Shown here piece after piece: positions 23,099 through 36,513 of a stretch of 64,000 nucleotides of DNA. Each line of letters starts with the position of its first letter. The stretch's first letter is position 1. Below the pieces are notes generated by a model. That model saw only the letters and a list, made by a program, of their open reading frames with translations. It was not told the origin of the DNA and ran no database searches. The DNA is from Hymenoscyphus infarciens (taxonomy: Eukaryota > Ascomycota > Leotiomycetes > Helotiales > Helotiaceae): contig LLCB01000089.1 in NCBI GenBank assembly GCA_001414345.1, positions 1 through 64,000 of the forward strand, read 5' to 3'. Both the position numbers and the translations under genes were made by a program.

Positions 23099-24735
23099 TA
23101 AAGTAACCTAGGCAAAGAGTAGATTTAGTAAGCCTTGAAAGAAATAACAAAGCCAAACAAGTGTAAGTACTAGGAAAGATATATCGCCTAAATAGAGCGA
23201 GAAACTTATCTATAGCGGGCAGCTCTTTGAAATCTGAATGAATTCAGAATCCCTTCATACTCTATATAACTTTTAAGTTGAGATAGAAATAGATTAAACT
23301 ACTGTTTAGTAAAGAAAGAAAGAAAGAAAGAGTAGGTTTAGTAATATACCAGATAGATCCTGCATTTTCACTTTCTGTCTCTCTCGTTTAGATAATTGTA
23401 AAGGGCCTTCCGAGCTAGCTCTTCAGCTATGGAATTAGAGCTTAAGAGCAGATGTTCTTAAGCCTCTTAAATAAAAAATAAATGTAAGTACTATAGACTA
23501 CATAAAGTACTCGAATTGAAAAAGAACAAAGAAAAATATAGTCAGGTGTGAAAAAAGCGCGGATGAAAAACAAAAAATTTAACATCAACGAGAGAGAGTA
23601 GAGTAGTAAGAGAAGAGACAAAGAATTTCATCTACCTTACCGGTATACCCACCTCATTTTTTAGATTTTTATTTTTTATTTCTCAACTAAGAGGAAGTTT
23701 AAGTAATTACTATCTAATAGAGTAGAATAGAATAGAATAGACAGAGTCCTCTAAAAGACCCTAGACTCTTACTCGAGAAATAAGAGTATAACAGAACTAG
23801 TCTAGTCTAGTTATCCTACCTACCTATCTAACGAAAAAACGAAAAAAAAAGAGAGAAAATGTCTCCTTATTTATTTATTTACTCTTATAATATATATAGA
23901 GGTATAACATACTCTCGTCTATTAAGAAAGGAAAGATCAGATCTCTTTCGTTATCTATCTTTTTTTTTCCCTATAAAAAAAACCCCCAACCAACCAACCC
24001 TGAGAAGAGAAAAGCGATGGGAGTAAATCTTTTAAAATAATGAAATGAAAGAGAGACTAACAAGATTTATAAGAACATAGAATAGAATTTCATCCCAAAA
24101 AAATAGATTCAAGGTTTGTAATTTCTCTTGTTACTGTTTATTACCCATTTGTGTTGAATAGAATAGAATAGAAGGAATGCACAGGGCTTTAGAATGATAT
24201 CTTTTCAATCTATATTAATTATAGGCACGAATGGCAAAGACTGTTTTTTATATTACACTTACATCTTCTAAAAAGAAAAAAATAATGAAAAAAAGAAAAA
24301 AAGAAAAAAAGAAAAAAAGCAGCAGTGGTATACCTTTCCCTATCCTACTAGGTAGGAGACAAAGAGGTATTGTTAGGACCGACTAGAAGAGAAGAGGTAA
24401 CTCTGACTATCATTCCAGCGAAGCGGAACGTTCAAGAGATGTCCCTCGTTTGAGGAGCATGAGGTTGGAAGTGAACTAGCACCTAAAGCACCAAAGCACC
24501 AAAGCACTGAACAGAACAAAGCACCGAACAGAACAAAGCAAATGACAGGCATCGAGACCGAGAAATACCTGCGACACAATACCAGTTAGTCGGAGCAGCA
24601 TCACGAACTTACATGGTAACAAACAAAATGTTGACGCGTCAACAAATTCTTCACTTGTAATTTCTTGTCAGCGTTGAATAAATTATAAATACAGATGTGA
24701 GGAGGTTGCACCTTTTCTGCCAGGTCCGAATCCCT
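23099..24735. other. AT-rich, microsatellite-rich intergenic region
   Basis: No gene seen. Simple repeats: (GAAA)n near 23316, (AATAG)n near 23725, CCAACCAACC near 23990, (AAAAAAAG)n at 24285-24320, and AAAGCACC / GAACAGAACAAAGCACC tandem units at 24478-24541. The last part is the 3' flank of snu66. Confidence 0.5.
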
Positions 24736-26766
24736 TCAAGCCAACCTAACACCAGCTTGCCTATTCTTCTTAAGCTGCTGCGCCGCCGCACCACTCATCC
24801 CCCCCATCTGCGAGCCATCAAGTGAGCTCTGAGCTTCCCGCCGTTTCTCATCCTCAATCTTCTTCAACATCTTCTCCGTCTTCTGTTTCCCACTCCCCTT
24901 TCCGTGGAACTGATGTGATAAATGTTTAAAAGCTTCTTTCTGGTTCATACTCCGTCCGAAATCGTCAATGTATTTGAGTTCAACACTAGGCTTGTATTCT
25001 TTGCTGAAATGCTCCGCGAGCTGTCGAGATTCTTGTTGATCGCGGAAATTGTTTTGGGAGCGTGCGTAATCTTCTTTTTCACGGGCGGACATGCGGTCTA
25101 GACGGCCGGTGGTACGATCTCGTTCTCGTTGGGAGCGAGCTTTCTTTTCGGCGTCTGCTTCGCGTCGTTGTTTTTCGGCCAGGAAGAGTTGTTTTCGTCG
25201 GTAGATTTCGTTGAGATCTCCCGAGTCTTCGGTCTTGATGATGCCTCGCTCTTTGAGGAGTTTGAGTGTTGAGCCGAGACCTCTATCAAGGTTGGCCTCA
25301 CGGTCCAAGCCGGTTTCTGTCATGTCATCAACTTCCAACTCCTCTCTTAGCAAACGTGCAGCACGATCTTCCTCGTCTTCGAGGTCGGCATATGATTGGA
25401 CCATGGTGACGTCTCCCTCCTCATCGGAATCATCTCCCATTGCAGTGACATCTTCTGGTTTTCTTGATGTAGAGCGTTTCTTCGGTTCAGCTGCGCCTGG
25501 CTTTTGTAGATTTGCAACAAATTCGGATGTTTCGTCAATGACCAAGCCTCCTTCTTCTTCGTTTTCCGCAGCAGGGGTGGCAGAAGCCTCTTCTCGTATT
25601 TGCTGAGCAAGATCCTCGGGTTTCACAATTTTTCGTTTTTTGAGTGCATTTCTTCGTTGTGCTGCTAAAGAAGCCTGTAAGTCATCGTCATCAACGAAAG
25701 ATATGTCCTCAAAAGTTCTCTTTTTGATAGTCTCCACCGGCTTGTCAACATCCATGCTATCTTCATCCGCCGGGATATTCGCAGCCTCCGCCACCGGAAA
25801 TATATCGTCCTCATCTACAGCTTTCTGGCGAGTCGACTTGGCCTTCTTTTTCTTGGGTTTCTTAATCTTGACTTCTGACATGTCGAGGTAATCGGATTTT
25901 GGCTCATCATCTGCAATAGTAATCAGCATGTGGACGTTCGTAGGACGGGAGATTGTAGTGTACTTACTCAAAATATCTAGACTAAAAGCTTTAGGCTTCA
26001 TCTTTTGCACAGAACCAAGCTCGGCCAGAGTTTCCTTGGTGCTACCTTGGCCATCCAGTGTAAATCTCGCACCCTTCTTTCCGACAATTTCTTCATCGTA
26101 ATGTGCCAATATACTCTTTTCACCAGTCTCGTCTTCGACATCATTGGGGTTATAGACTGGCTTTTTCTTCTTGAGTTCTAGCTTGTCGTGAAGCTTTTCC
26201 CTCTCGCGAAGATCCAGGTTTTCCAATTCGTCGCCCTCTTCTTCATTCTCGTCGATGGTGGTATCCTTCAATGTCAAAACTTGCTCTTCGCCTTCTTCAA
26301 ATGTGTCGAGCTCGTGTCCAACCTTGACGCCTGCGAGATCTTTCGCTGTATACTCCGCGGCGGCTTCAGCATCTACAAGTTCCTGCTCTCGCTTTCGGGC
26401 TTTGTCAATTTCCTTTTGTCGCTTCTTCTGCTTCAACAGCCAGCTCTTTGCATCAAGCTCGCCCTCATCTGCCTCTCCCAAGCCTTTGCCTTCTAATTTC
26501 GAGAATCGTTTTGCGGCGTCCCGAGCCTTCTTGATCGCATCTGCTTTTGCATCGCGCTTCTTCTTTGCATCCTCTGCTTCTTGTATCTTGCGATAGTTGT
26601 CATAACTTTCGGCCTGTCGGCTTTCGAGGGTGCTGCCCAAATCTTCCGCAGGTTCTGGCGCTGTTTCTTTAAATACTGGACCGGTCGCGCCGGGAACTGG
26701 CAGTGGTTTCATGCCCAGGGACACTCGAATCCGGTTCGTCTCCTCGATAGAGATTGCGTCCGACAT
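24736..26766 (-). CDS. snu66: U4/U6.U5 tri-snRNP protein Snu66/SART1
   Basis: Model: complement join 24736-25910, 25968-26766, 657 aa. A scaffold of the U4/U6.U5 tri-snRNP, needed for spliceosome activation; nuclear. The N-terminus (MSDAISIEETNRIRVSLG) is the SART1 signature, followed by long charged coiled-coil stretches (KKKRDAKADAIKKARDAAKR), the acidic middle, and the C-terminal block EHFSKEYKPSVELKYIDDFG and KEAFKHLSHQFHGKGSGK typical of the family. A 57-bp intron (GTAAGT...TTGCAG, branch GCTGATT) interrupts SLDIL/NDEPKSD. Its length is a multiple of three and it has no stop, so retention would give a 676-aa isoform with 19 extra residues that break conservation. Confidence 0.92.
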   Translation of the reverse strand: MSDAISIEETNRIRVSLGMKPLPVPGATGPVFKETAPEPAEDLGSTLESRQAESYDNYRKIQEAEDAKKKRDAKADAIKKARDAAKRFSKLEGKGLGEADEGELDAKSWLLKQKKRQKEIDKARKREQELVDAEAAAEYTAKDLAGVKVGHELDTFEEGEEQVLTLKDTTIDENEEEGDELENLDLREREKLHDKLELKKKKPVYNPNDVEDETGEKSILAHYDEEIVGKKGARFTLDGQGSTKETLAELGSVQKMKPKAFSLDILSKYTTISRPTNVHMLITIADDEPKSDYLDMSEVKIKKPKKKKAKSTRQKAVDEDDIFPVAEAANIPADEDSMDVDKPVETIKKRTFEDISFVDDDDLQASLAAQRRNALKKRKIVKPEDLAQQIREEASATPAAENEEEGGLVIDETSEFVANLQKPGAAEPKKRSTSRKPEDVTAMGDDSDEEGDVTMVQSYADLEDEEDRAARLLREELEVDDMTETGLDREANLDRGLGSTLKLLKERGIIKTEDSGDLNEIYRRKQLFLAEKQRREADAEKKARSQRERDRTTGRLDRMSAREKEDYARSQNNFRDQQESRQLAEHFSKEYKPSVELKYIDDFGRSMNQKEAFKHLSHQFHGKGSGKQKTEKMLKKIEDEKRREAQSSLDGSQMGGMSGAAAQQLKKNRQAGVRLA

Positions 26767-28696
26767 GATGAAGTATGTTTTCGATGTGCTTGAACGGTGT
26801 GTGGGTAGTGCGACCGGACGAAGAGTTGAAAATGGATTAATTGATTACTTCTGAAGATTGGCGGCTCCAAATATGCCAAGCCACAATTCACCAGCCACAT
26901 CACGTGTATACACACTAGCGTCTCCACTAAATTTTCCATATTTCTTCGCGGGTCAACTTTTGCTCTCTCCTCTTCTTTTCTTCTCCCAACACAGATTTGT
27001 GCCCAGTGTCCCTCCAACCCCCGGGTTGTGAGGTTGCATACTGCGGCAGTTCGATGGTCCTATGGAGCCGTCACACTCTATGGCGTCAATTTCCGATCGA
27101 CAAATCTTCGAGTGATCGGTCCTCACGAAGCCTGAATTCGCCGTCAAAAGCTGAGCTCGGTGGACGAGTGTACCGAAGGTGTCATATTCCTAAACCCCTT
27201 CGCCGAGGCCGTTGGTCAGTGATGCAGGGGAAAACCATGACCTACCTACATACCTACCTACATAACGAATTGAAATTGGGGGATCTTCTTTCTTTGGACG
27301 TCGCCGATGCGATTCAATTCGACTCGACCGACGAGGAGGGATAAAGGGCGCGGCCCTTTCGCGGAGGTGGATTGAGGGGGAGGGCATACATGAGAAGGGA
27401 CATACTGGGTTGGCATACGTCGGCAGTGGAGCAATTATTAGGAGCTCAACAGCTCATGGAATTATTCTCGAGGTGACCGTCTACATCTGTATCCTGATGT
27501 AGACTCAACCTCCGTCTTCAACAACCTCTCGAAGCATCGCCTCGTTGTAGTTGAAATGGAATCATGGCTGGGAGTGTTGTAGACGGCCCGATCTCTATAT
27601 AGCAGAGGAGAGCCATATTTCTGAGTCGAGTTGGCTCTAGGCCCTGAGTTCCAAAGAGCGTTGGCTATTGCTTCTCTTTTGCAACCCGCTCGCTCCTCGC
27701 TCCTTCCCCAAGCCCTTCTCTGTCCCTAAAAAGGTACTTAACTGGAAGGTAATTGCCTCAAGCCTCCCGCCCGGCCATGACAGTATGATCTCTTTAGACG
27801 CTCTCTCTTAATCCGGAGTTGGTGTTGTGAATAATAATCGGGCAGCTTACCCAAAGCGAACCTCATCTTGCTCTCGAAATTGGTAAGCGGGCGTTCCTCG
27901 GTTGGATTATATACATCTTTTGATTCATCCGATTTAAGTTTTCTTAATTACGAGTAGGATAAATGAATGCTTCAGGAACGGACCGATAGAGAGGTGGTGT
28001 TGCGGTATGGAGTATCACGAGTATGTACCCCGCGGTAGAGAGTGTGGGGTAAGCCATGGCCATGGCCATGCTCCGAGGCTTCTGGATTGGATTTACCGGC
28101 ATTGCTCAGGAACCACCAATGACCATCAACAACACAAAGAACCATCTTTCCATCCCGTCTTCTATGGAACCTTTTTATCCGAATTCCACTTGTTGAGACG
28201 ATAAGAAACTCGCCGAAGCATCGGGATTGACTACCCCTTTGGTGTTGCTTGCAGCAGGAGAACCCAACCTAGACATTCACAATCTTCCAGCTGTCAAATC
28301 TCTTCCCTGGGCAGTTCCAGTTCGAGAAGCAAGGTTTCGGAATCAGACCATACCTGACTGGGCTTCTCCCTTTGCAAAAGCCGCTGAGTCAAATCAAAGC
28401 TTTTCAAATCGCGGCTGCTATTTTTGCGGCGTTCCTTCCTCATCAAGCCATCTCCCATCGCTCCTGCAGATGTCACCAACTCACCAAAGCAAACAGGCGT
28501 AACTCGAGAAAACCCTGACGACCTGGTGCTTCCTGTTGCAGACCAACCACGGCCATATCGGCGGTACTTTGTGTGGGCAGAGTAAGGCTCTTCAGCAATT
28601 CGGTTTTGATACAAGTTCAAGATGGATGCCGTTCCTTATCTTTCGTCACTCAACCCTTTCTCTCCTCTCAACCTCACTGCCGTTGCGCACCCACTC
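26767..28696. other. Intergenic
   Basis: Contains the snu66 promoter (left) and glucoamylase promoter (right). A short CCTACCTACATA tandem run lies at about 27241-27266. No convincing gene; ORFs here lack recognisable domains. Confidence 0.5.
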
Positions 28697-30808
<2,112 letters not shown>

Positions 30809-32884
30809 TTATGACGGTCTAGAGCGATATGGGGTGTTGGGTGTTGGGGAAAGCAGGCTATGAGTTATGAGGAATGAGGAAAGAGGAAGGGAAAAACATA
30901 CGCATTCTGAGGGATAGTACATATTTTAATATTTTGATTCCCTCTCAACTGGTCTCTTAGGCATTGGTTTATTCTGGTTCCGTTGTACATATTAACTCTC
31001 GTCGTCGAGGTCGCAAACGCGAAATGTGTTTTTGGTGTTTTTATCTTCACTTTGTTCCTTGGACTCGGATTCTTAACGTATAGATGTTTTAGAATTAGAT
31101 TCTTAGCTTATAGGAAAGAAGTATATATTATAGGAGAAGTTAACTAGATTAAGTCGGCGAGACGTTTACTAATGTTATATCGTGTCTTATTGTTTATCAA
31201 CTCTCGAGAGATATAAATAGTAAGTAAGAAGATATGATTTTTTTGCTTGCTTACTAGAATTATAAGATCTTCCTTCTCTTTGTTCTTTTTATTAGTAAAT
31301 CGTTACTTAACCTAAGCCTCTGAGCCGAAAATCCTATCTAAGATTTCCTCCTCCTTCTCTCTTTAGTTAGTTCTCTAATAATTATAATAAGTACTCTTAT
31401 GAAAGTACAAGGCGCGTTCCTCTAGTCGAGATTAGAAATGGTTATTAGAGAGTCTCTAGAGAGTAAAGAGAGAGGCTTTTATAATATATCTCTTAATAAC
31501 TTCTTATTAGTATAGAGAGAGAGAGAGTAGGGATCTCGCGATACTTATATATCTTATTATATACGAGTTAAAGCTTATAAGAAAGAGTGTAATAAATGTT
31601 CTATATTATAAGGTAGGAGGTTATCTTTTAGTAAGAAGAGGTATATAATTATTTTTCCTTTTCTTTTTATATATATATATTAAAGGTAGTTGATTTATAA
31701 GAGATTAGAAGAGATTCGATTCCTAGACTTACTTATCTACTTCTTATCTTTAAGAAAACGCTTATATTATAGTTATTAGTTTCTATAGATTATAAGCGCT
31801 ACTATAGCTTATAAGTTCTTTATTTATAAGTAGTATATCTCTAATAAATAGGATCTTAAGCTCGCTTATTCTAAGGAATATATACTATGCTAGACCTAGT
31901 ATAAGAACCTTATTAAGACGGCTGTTTTCAGAGAGAGAGAGTGCGTGGTTTCCTGAGACTTTTAAGAAATCACTAGAGTAAGACTGAATTTAAATTCGAA
32001 GGTATTACTTCCTAATATTAGAGATAAGATATATAATTAGAAGTAAATTTAGAAGTTTTAGCTTAAGAATAGAATATAAGCGTATACTATATATAAGCTA
32101 CTTAGGTATAGGTAATAATATATTAGAGAGCTCTAGTTTATTTTAGAATAATTATAATAAGCTCTCTTTCTCTAATTTACTTTACTCTTTCTATAACTTT
32201 AGAATTAAAAAGTTATCTCTTTTTACTTAAGATTTTAGAGTTTATTTTCTTCTACTTATACTATACGTATAAAAGTATATACTCTTTAGTCTTTCTCTTT
32301 CTTATTATAGTATTATAAGTATATCTTCTTTATTTAGATAAATCTCTTATTCTCTAGATTTTCTACTTAGACTCTTATTATATATTACCTCGGAAACAAA
32401 TCTCTCTATTTAGTACTATAGAATACTAGTACTAAAAACCTAAAAACTTTTAATTATTAATTACTTTTTTAATAATATTTATTATTCTAGATAATAATTT
32501 ATAATATATATTAAATAATATATATCGCGATAATCTAATATAATATCGTATTACTGTCTAAGTCTATCTCTAAAGAGTTGAAGTACTAGACTTACTTCTC
32601 TTAACTTAGAATTAGCTCTCTAAATTTACTTTTCTTATTAATCGAGTAAAATAATATTCTCTAATATAAATATCTATAATACTAGAATCGTTTTTCTTAC
32701 CTTAATACATTCTTTCTTATTACCTTTTTCTCTTTGAAATAAACTATTCAAGTAAGAGTATATTTATAATAAAACTCTTCTAAAAGTTTAGAATACTAGA
32801 ATTATTTCTCTTAACTTAAGGTTATTTCTTCTATCGTCTTTTCTCTGAGAAATAGACTATATACGTAAAAAGCTTCTATGTATA
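30809..32884. other. AT-rich RIP block, unidentified repeats
   Basis: The first 250 bp are the glucoamylase 3' flank. From about 31070 the sequence is AT-rich, poor in CA/TG and full of stops. A TGTTATATCG start near 31173 followed by a TATAAATA-like box resembles an LTR, but no partner was found. No gene. Confidence 0.4.
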
Positions 32885-33000
32885 GGGCGTCCCGTATATA
32901 CCAAAAGCCGGAATCGACTAAATCGCAAATCGTAAATCGTAAATCGCAAATTACAAAAGTTAAGAGACATAGCAAATCTTAAACTATATTACCCTATTCT

Positions 33001-33125
33001 CTTGCCCCCTTGCTCTCTGCTCTCTTGCTCTCTTGCTCTCTTGCTCTCTTGCTCTCTTACTCTCTTGCTCTCTTGCTCTCTTACTCTCTTGCTCTCTTAC
33101 TCTCTTACTCTCTTGCTCTCTTATT
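33001..33125. repeat. (CTCTCTTG/A)n microsatellite
   Basis: About 15 imperfect 8-bp units of GCTCTCTT inside the MITE-like element. This creates a spurious repetitive ORF (Leu/Ser/Cys-rich) on the plus strand. Confidence 0.9.
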
Positions 33126-33249
33126 CTATTCTTCTATATATTATATATACTAAGAGAGTGTAGGAGAGGGCGGGAGAAGGATAAGAGTAAGAGAGGGCGG
33201 GAGAAGGATAAGAGTAGGAGAAGGATAAGAGTAAGGTAAGGGGGTAAGC

Positions 33250-33270
33250 AAACATTCCGGGGGAATGTTT
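33250..33270. repeat. Perfect palindrome in the MITE interior
   Basis: AAACATTCC - GGG - GGAATGTTT: 9-bp arms with a 3-bp spacer; a third AAACATTCC arm follows at about 33301. Could be a protein-binding site or hairpin; no function known. Confidence 0.7.
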
Positions 33271-33659
33271 TTCCTAGCGTGGGTAAGGGGAGTTTAGAGC
33301 AAACATTCCCCCCACTCTTCCCCCCTTCCCTCTTCCCCTCTTCCCTCTTCCCTTCTTTCTCTTTCTCTCTTATTTATTTTAAAATAATAGGAATAATACA
33401 ATATAAGAGTTAGGTAATAGGGATCGATAGCGAGGAGGCAATGTTACTACTATACACGTAATACTCGTTCTCTCTCTTTATCCTTTAATTAGTTACTATA
33501 GTTAAGACTATCTAGTCTTAATATAGAGAGGAGGGGAGGGAGAGAGAACTTAAATTAAATAATATTATACTTTATACTTATAAAAAGTAACACTTTACGA
33601 TTTACGATTTACGATTTGCGATTTAGTCGTTTCCGACTTTTGGTACATACGGGATGCCG

Positions 33660-34091
33660 TAATGTAGTACATTTAACTAAATTTTTAGAATACTATAATT
33701 ACTTCTCTTAGATTAGATTCTTTTTTCTATTATCTTTTTCTATTAAAAATAAACTATTCAAGTAAAATTATACTATGTATAAGAATGTTCTAATGTAATT
33801 ACTAAATTGTTCCTTTTATAATTATTTCCGCAACTAAAATCTTTTGTAAGGCGGCTCAACTTCGGTTTCTCCAACGTCTAGTAAAGTCAACGCGCTGAGA
33901 TTTAGCCGAACCCCTGATGGCAACTTTGAAGCTGTTTATCACCTAATACACACTTGCCAATAATAAAAAACGAAACTGGCGTGAGAATCAGATAGCAGCA
34001 TGTTTTTGGTTCACGCAGAGGTAAGCACGTGAGTCGACGTAATCGCACCCAGCTCAAGCCTTTTCTTTTGAAAAACTTTGTATTTTTTGAC
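33660..34091. other. Intergenic border, AT-rich to normal
   Basis: AT-rich to about 33830, then normal sequence leading into the broken 2EXR gene. An in-frame extension of that gene to 34029 exists, but the later ATGs are preferred. Confidence 0.4.
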
Positions 34092-35019
34092 ATGCCACAA
34101 CTTCAGCTCTGCAACACCTTCTCACATAACTCGAAAATGGCCACTCCAGCTACACCCAGGGCTCAATTATCTTGCAGCGACTTGCAGCGGGATGATGTCT
34201 TTTTGTTCTTCCCTTGCCTTCCACCAGAGGTGCAAAAAATGATATGGGAGGCAGATGCCGCCACAGAAACCATTGTTAGAATCGCTGAGTTAGCTACAAC
34301 GTTTTGGAACGACACAGATATAGAGCAAGATACGCATTTCAGCCTCGAGAAGAAACGCCCACATAGCGCTTTACACGTCTGCCACACGGCAAGGATCTTT
34401 ACACTGCCACAAGTGCAAAGGCACGACTATGACAAGGTGGTCAACCGCTGGAAGAAAGGGGTAGAGAAGGAAGAAAGGGGTAGAGAAGGAAGTAACGGAG
34501 GCTCGATACATTTTTCTGTCCCACGACACCACTTTCCTCTTCTCCAATCCATATCAGCTCGTATTCTTCACATTTTTGGGAAATTGTGAGCAAAAGTTGC
34601 TCTTCAGAACTAGGTTTATGAAGAAAATCGCGTTTGAAAATACTGTGGAGAGGACCGAGAGAGGAGCCACGTCAAACACACTATTTGGACCAGAGAATCG
34701 TCTTACGGGGGTAGTATTGCTGAAAGAGTATCTACCAATGTTTTTCGGGTTAGAGAAACTTATGATCATCAAGCCGAATTGGGGAAACCTTGGAGATGCA
34801 GCATTCAGAAGAAACGTCAACGACTGCCTCGAAAGCTTCAAGGAGACCATGGAGAAAAAACTGAAAGACAGGATACCAAACCCCGCTCCCTTTTCCAAGC
34901 TGTGGACTCTCTGCCGTTCATGCGCACCATCAACCAGCTCCTTTCCAGTTTCGTCCTGGTGGAGCAACCCGGTGGTCACCTTGGTCACAAATGACCAGTT
35001 TCGTGCTTCTCGCACATAG
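34092..35019 (+). pseudogene. 2EXR-domain gene disrupted by a 19-bp tandem duplication
   Basis: The first part (from ATG 34092 or 34137) has the 2EXR signature LFFPCLPPEVQKMIWEADAA and runs in one frame until about 34490. Continuation of the family pattern (ARYIFLSHDTTFLFSNPYQL) is in the next frame and runs to a TAG at 35019. Between them two exact copies of a 19-bp unit stand side by side (34452-34470 and 34471-34489). Nineteen is not a multiple of three, and a single copy would keep one continuous frame, so the duplication alone explains the break. The upstream frame as it stands ends at 34589 after SISARILHIFGKL. No splice sites fit a 19-bp removal. The rest of the frame is undamaged, so the lesion looks recent. 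Confidence 0.8.
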
Positions 35020-36513
35020 TAAATGTAAACATAAGCTCTAATCTTTCTGTCAACCCATTCTAATCGACCTTTGCTTCTAGGGCCCACGGAATCAACTTCA
35101 GCTTCCGCATATCCCCTGTCGCCCCCCAAAGATGAAGCTACAAGAGCGAAAATCGAGGATACGGAATGGGAATGATGCTTTTGGGCTTGACCAAGCACGA
35201 CTATGCTGGGAATCACGATATTGCGCGAGGGAAACATTGCAAAACATGGGCCGGTGAAATGGAGACGCATACAATTACGATGTTAAGCTACGTTGCGCGC
35301 TTGATTTGGGTGGCTGCTACGATCTTTCCGACTTTTTCTTTACACTTTTGACATTGGCGTTGGCATCAGCAAATTTCCAGACCTTTCTTTGATTCTTCAC
35401 ACAGCGGAACACAGCGATACGCATACAATTACAATCTTGAGCTATCGGGCGCTCTTGAATTGGGTGGTAAACTTGCTTTTTACGACCTTTTCTTTGCGCT
35501 TTTGACACCGGCGTTGGTATCAGCAATAATTTGGGTGGCTGCCTCGCGTTTTCCGACTTTTTCTTTACACATTTTGACACTGGCGTTGGCATCAGCGAAT
35601 ATCGAGACCTTGTTTTGTTTCTTCACACAGGAGTAAAGACATGATCGGGGAAGGCGAGCTTGATTTGGGTCCAAAGATTGACGCAGAACAACACAGTCTC
35701 GATGAATGCATCGATTTCCTAGCTATACAGTTTGAGAATGATCATGAATGAAAATGAGTTTTCAAACGCGTATTGCGGCCAAGAAACTAAAGAGTAGTCT
35801 ATCAAGAGTGATGATGTGGTTGAGTCTTTATTTTTGAACATACCGATAGTGTGATTAAATTCGCGGTTTCTTTACCTGTGAGGCAACTCTTTGGGTCAAA
35901 AGATCCTTAGAAAAGTAGAACAACCATTATACTACGTTTTTTTACGATTCCTCACCTACACACTAGCGATCTTTCCCATTCCTAGTTGTAGCTTTCTAGT
36001 CTTTGATAGACTAAAACATCACGGACTAAAAATATATATGCACGTCAATCCAAAAGAGGGAATAGAGGGGTAGGGAGCACGTGAGTTACCGTTCTGATGT
36101 AACCTTGGAGGATTACCGGCGGCTTACTTGCAACTTACTCGCAGCTTACTCAACAAAAGAGCTAGACAAAAGGAGTGTCAATGTTCCAAGCTACCTGGAA
36201 TAGTTGGCTCCGATTACTGGCACTTGAAATTCCTGCAAATATTGTTCCGATCAATCCTATTCCTCGAAACCTCTCGGCTCTGTTTCATCAACCATTATTT
36301 ATTTCTTCCTACTCTACGCCTTGCATCTACGTGCCAGTTCTATTGATTAGTACTGTGATTGTTCATTTGGCACTTTGAGGGCGTGAATTTAATCAATGCT
36401 TAGAAGTCTATTGGGGCTGACTTAGTTTACGCTTCTATGGTATACCACAATAACTCAAAACTTAACCTTCACCGCGACAAAAGTTACCAGTCAACCACCC
36501 ACGCCAGCCCGAA
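35020..36513. other. Intergenic with a degenerate minisatellite
   Basis: Apart from the tandem repeat at 35267-35640 no gene is recognised. ORFs at 35891-36378 show no domain. Confidence 0.45.
35267..35640. repeat. Degenerate long-unit tandem repeat
   Basis: About three diverged units, each with GACTTTTTCTTTACAC, TTTTGACA, GGCGTTGG(C/T)ATCAGC and two of them ending TTTCTTCACACAG; GCATACAATTAC occurs at 35268 and 35420. On the minus strand the units read as (F/I)AD(A/T)NA(S/N/G)VK followed by a Lys-rich stretch, giving repetitive ORFs of 64-91 aa. Confidence 0.65.

Larger units (their letters stand above)
32885..33659 (+). mobile_element. MITE-like element, copy 3 (best preserved, 775 bp)
   Basis: Terminal inverted repeats of about 58-65 bp: left GGGCGTCCCGTATATACCAA, right complement CGGCATCCCGTATGTACCAA, both continuing into AAATCG(C/T)AAATCGTAAATCG sub-repeats. 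It is flanked by TA on both sides (32883-32884 and 33660-33661), the target duplication of Tc1/mariner-type elements. There is no transposase ORF. The interior has a TCTCTTGC microsatellite and a perfect palindrome. It is much less mutated than copies 1 and 2. Confidence 0.85.

Noticed and set aside
24373..24579. 68-codon minus-strand ORF
   Set aside because: Caused by AAAGCACC tandem units; no domain.
28622..28696. 25-residue N-terminal extension of the glucoamylase
   Set aside because: The Met at 28697 directly begins a standard signal peptide; the extension would bury it.
31173..31330. Solo LTR
   Set aside because: TG start and a TATA-like box are present but no matching second copy or target duplication was found in the window.
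33001..33125. CRISPR-like regular repeat
   Set aside because: Simple 8-bp microsatellite without spacers, in a eukaryotic genome.
33033..33239. Leu/Ser/Cys-rich repetitive ORF
   Set aside because: Produced by the TCTCTTGC microsatellite in the MITE-like element, not a gene.
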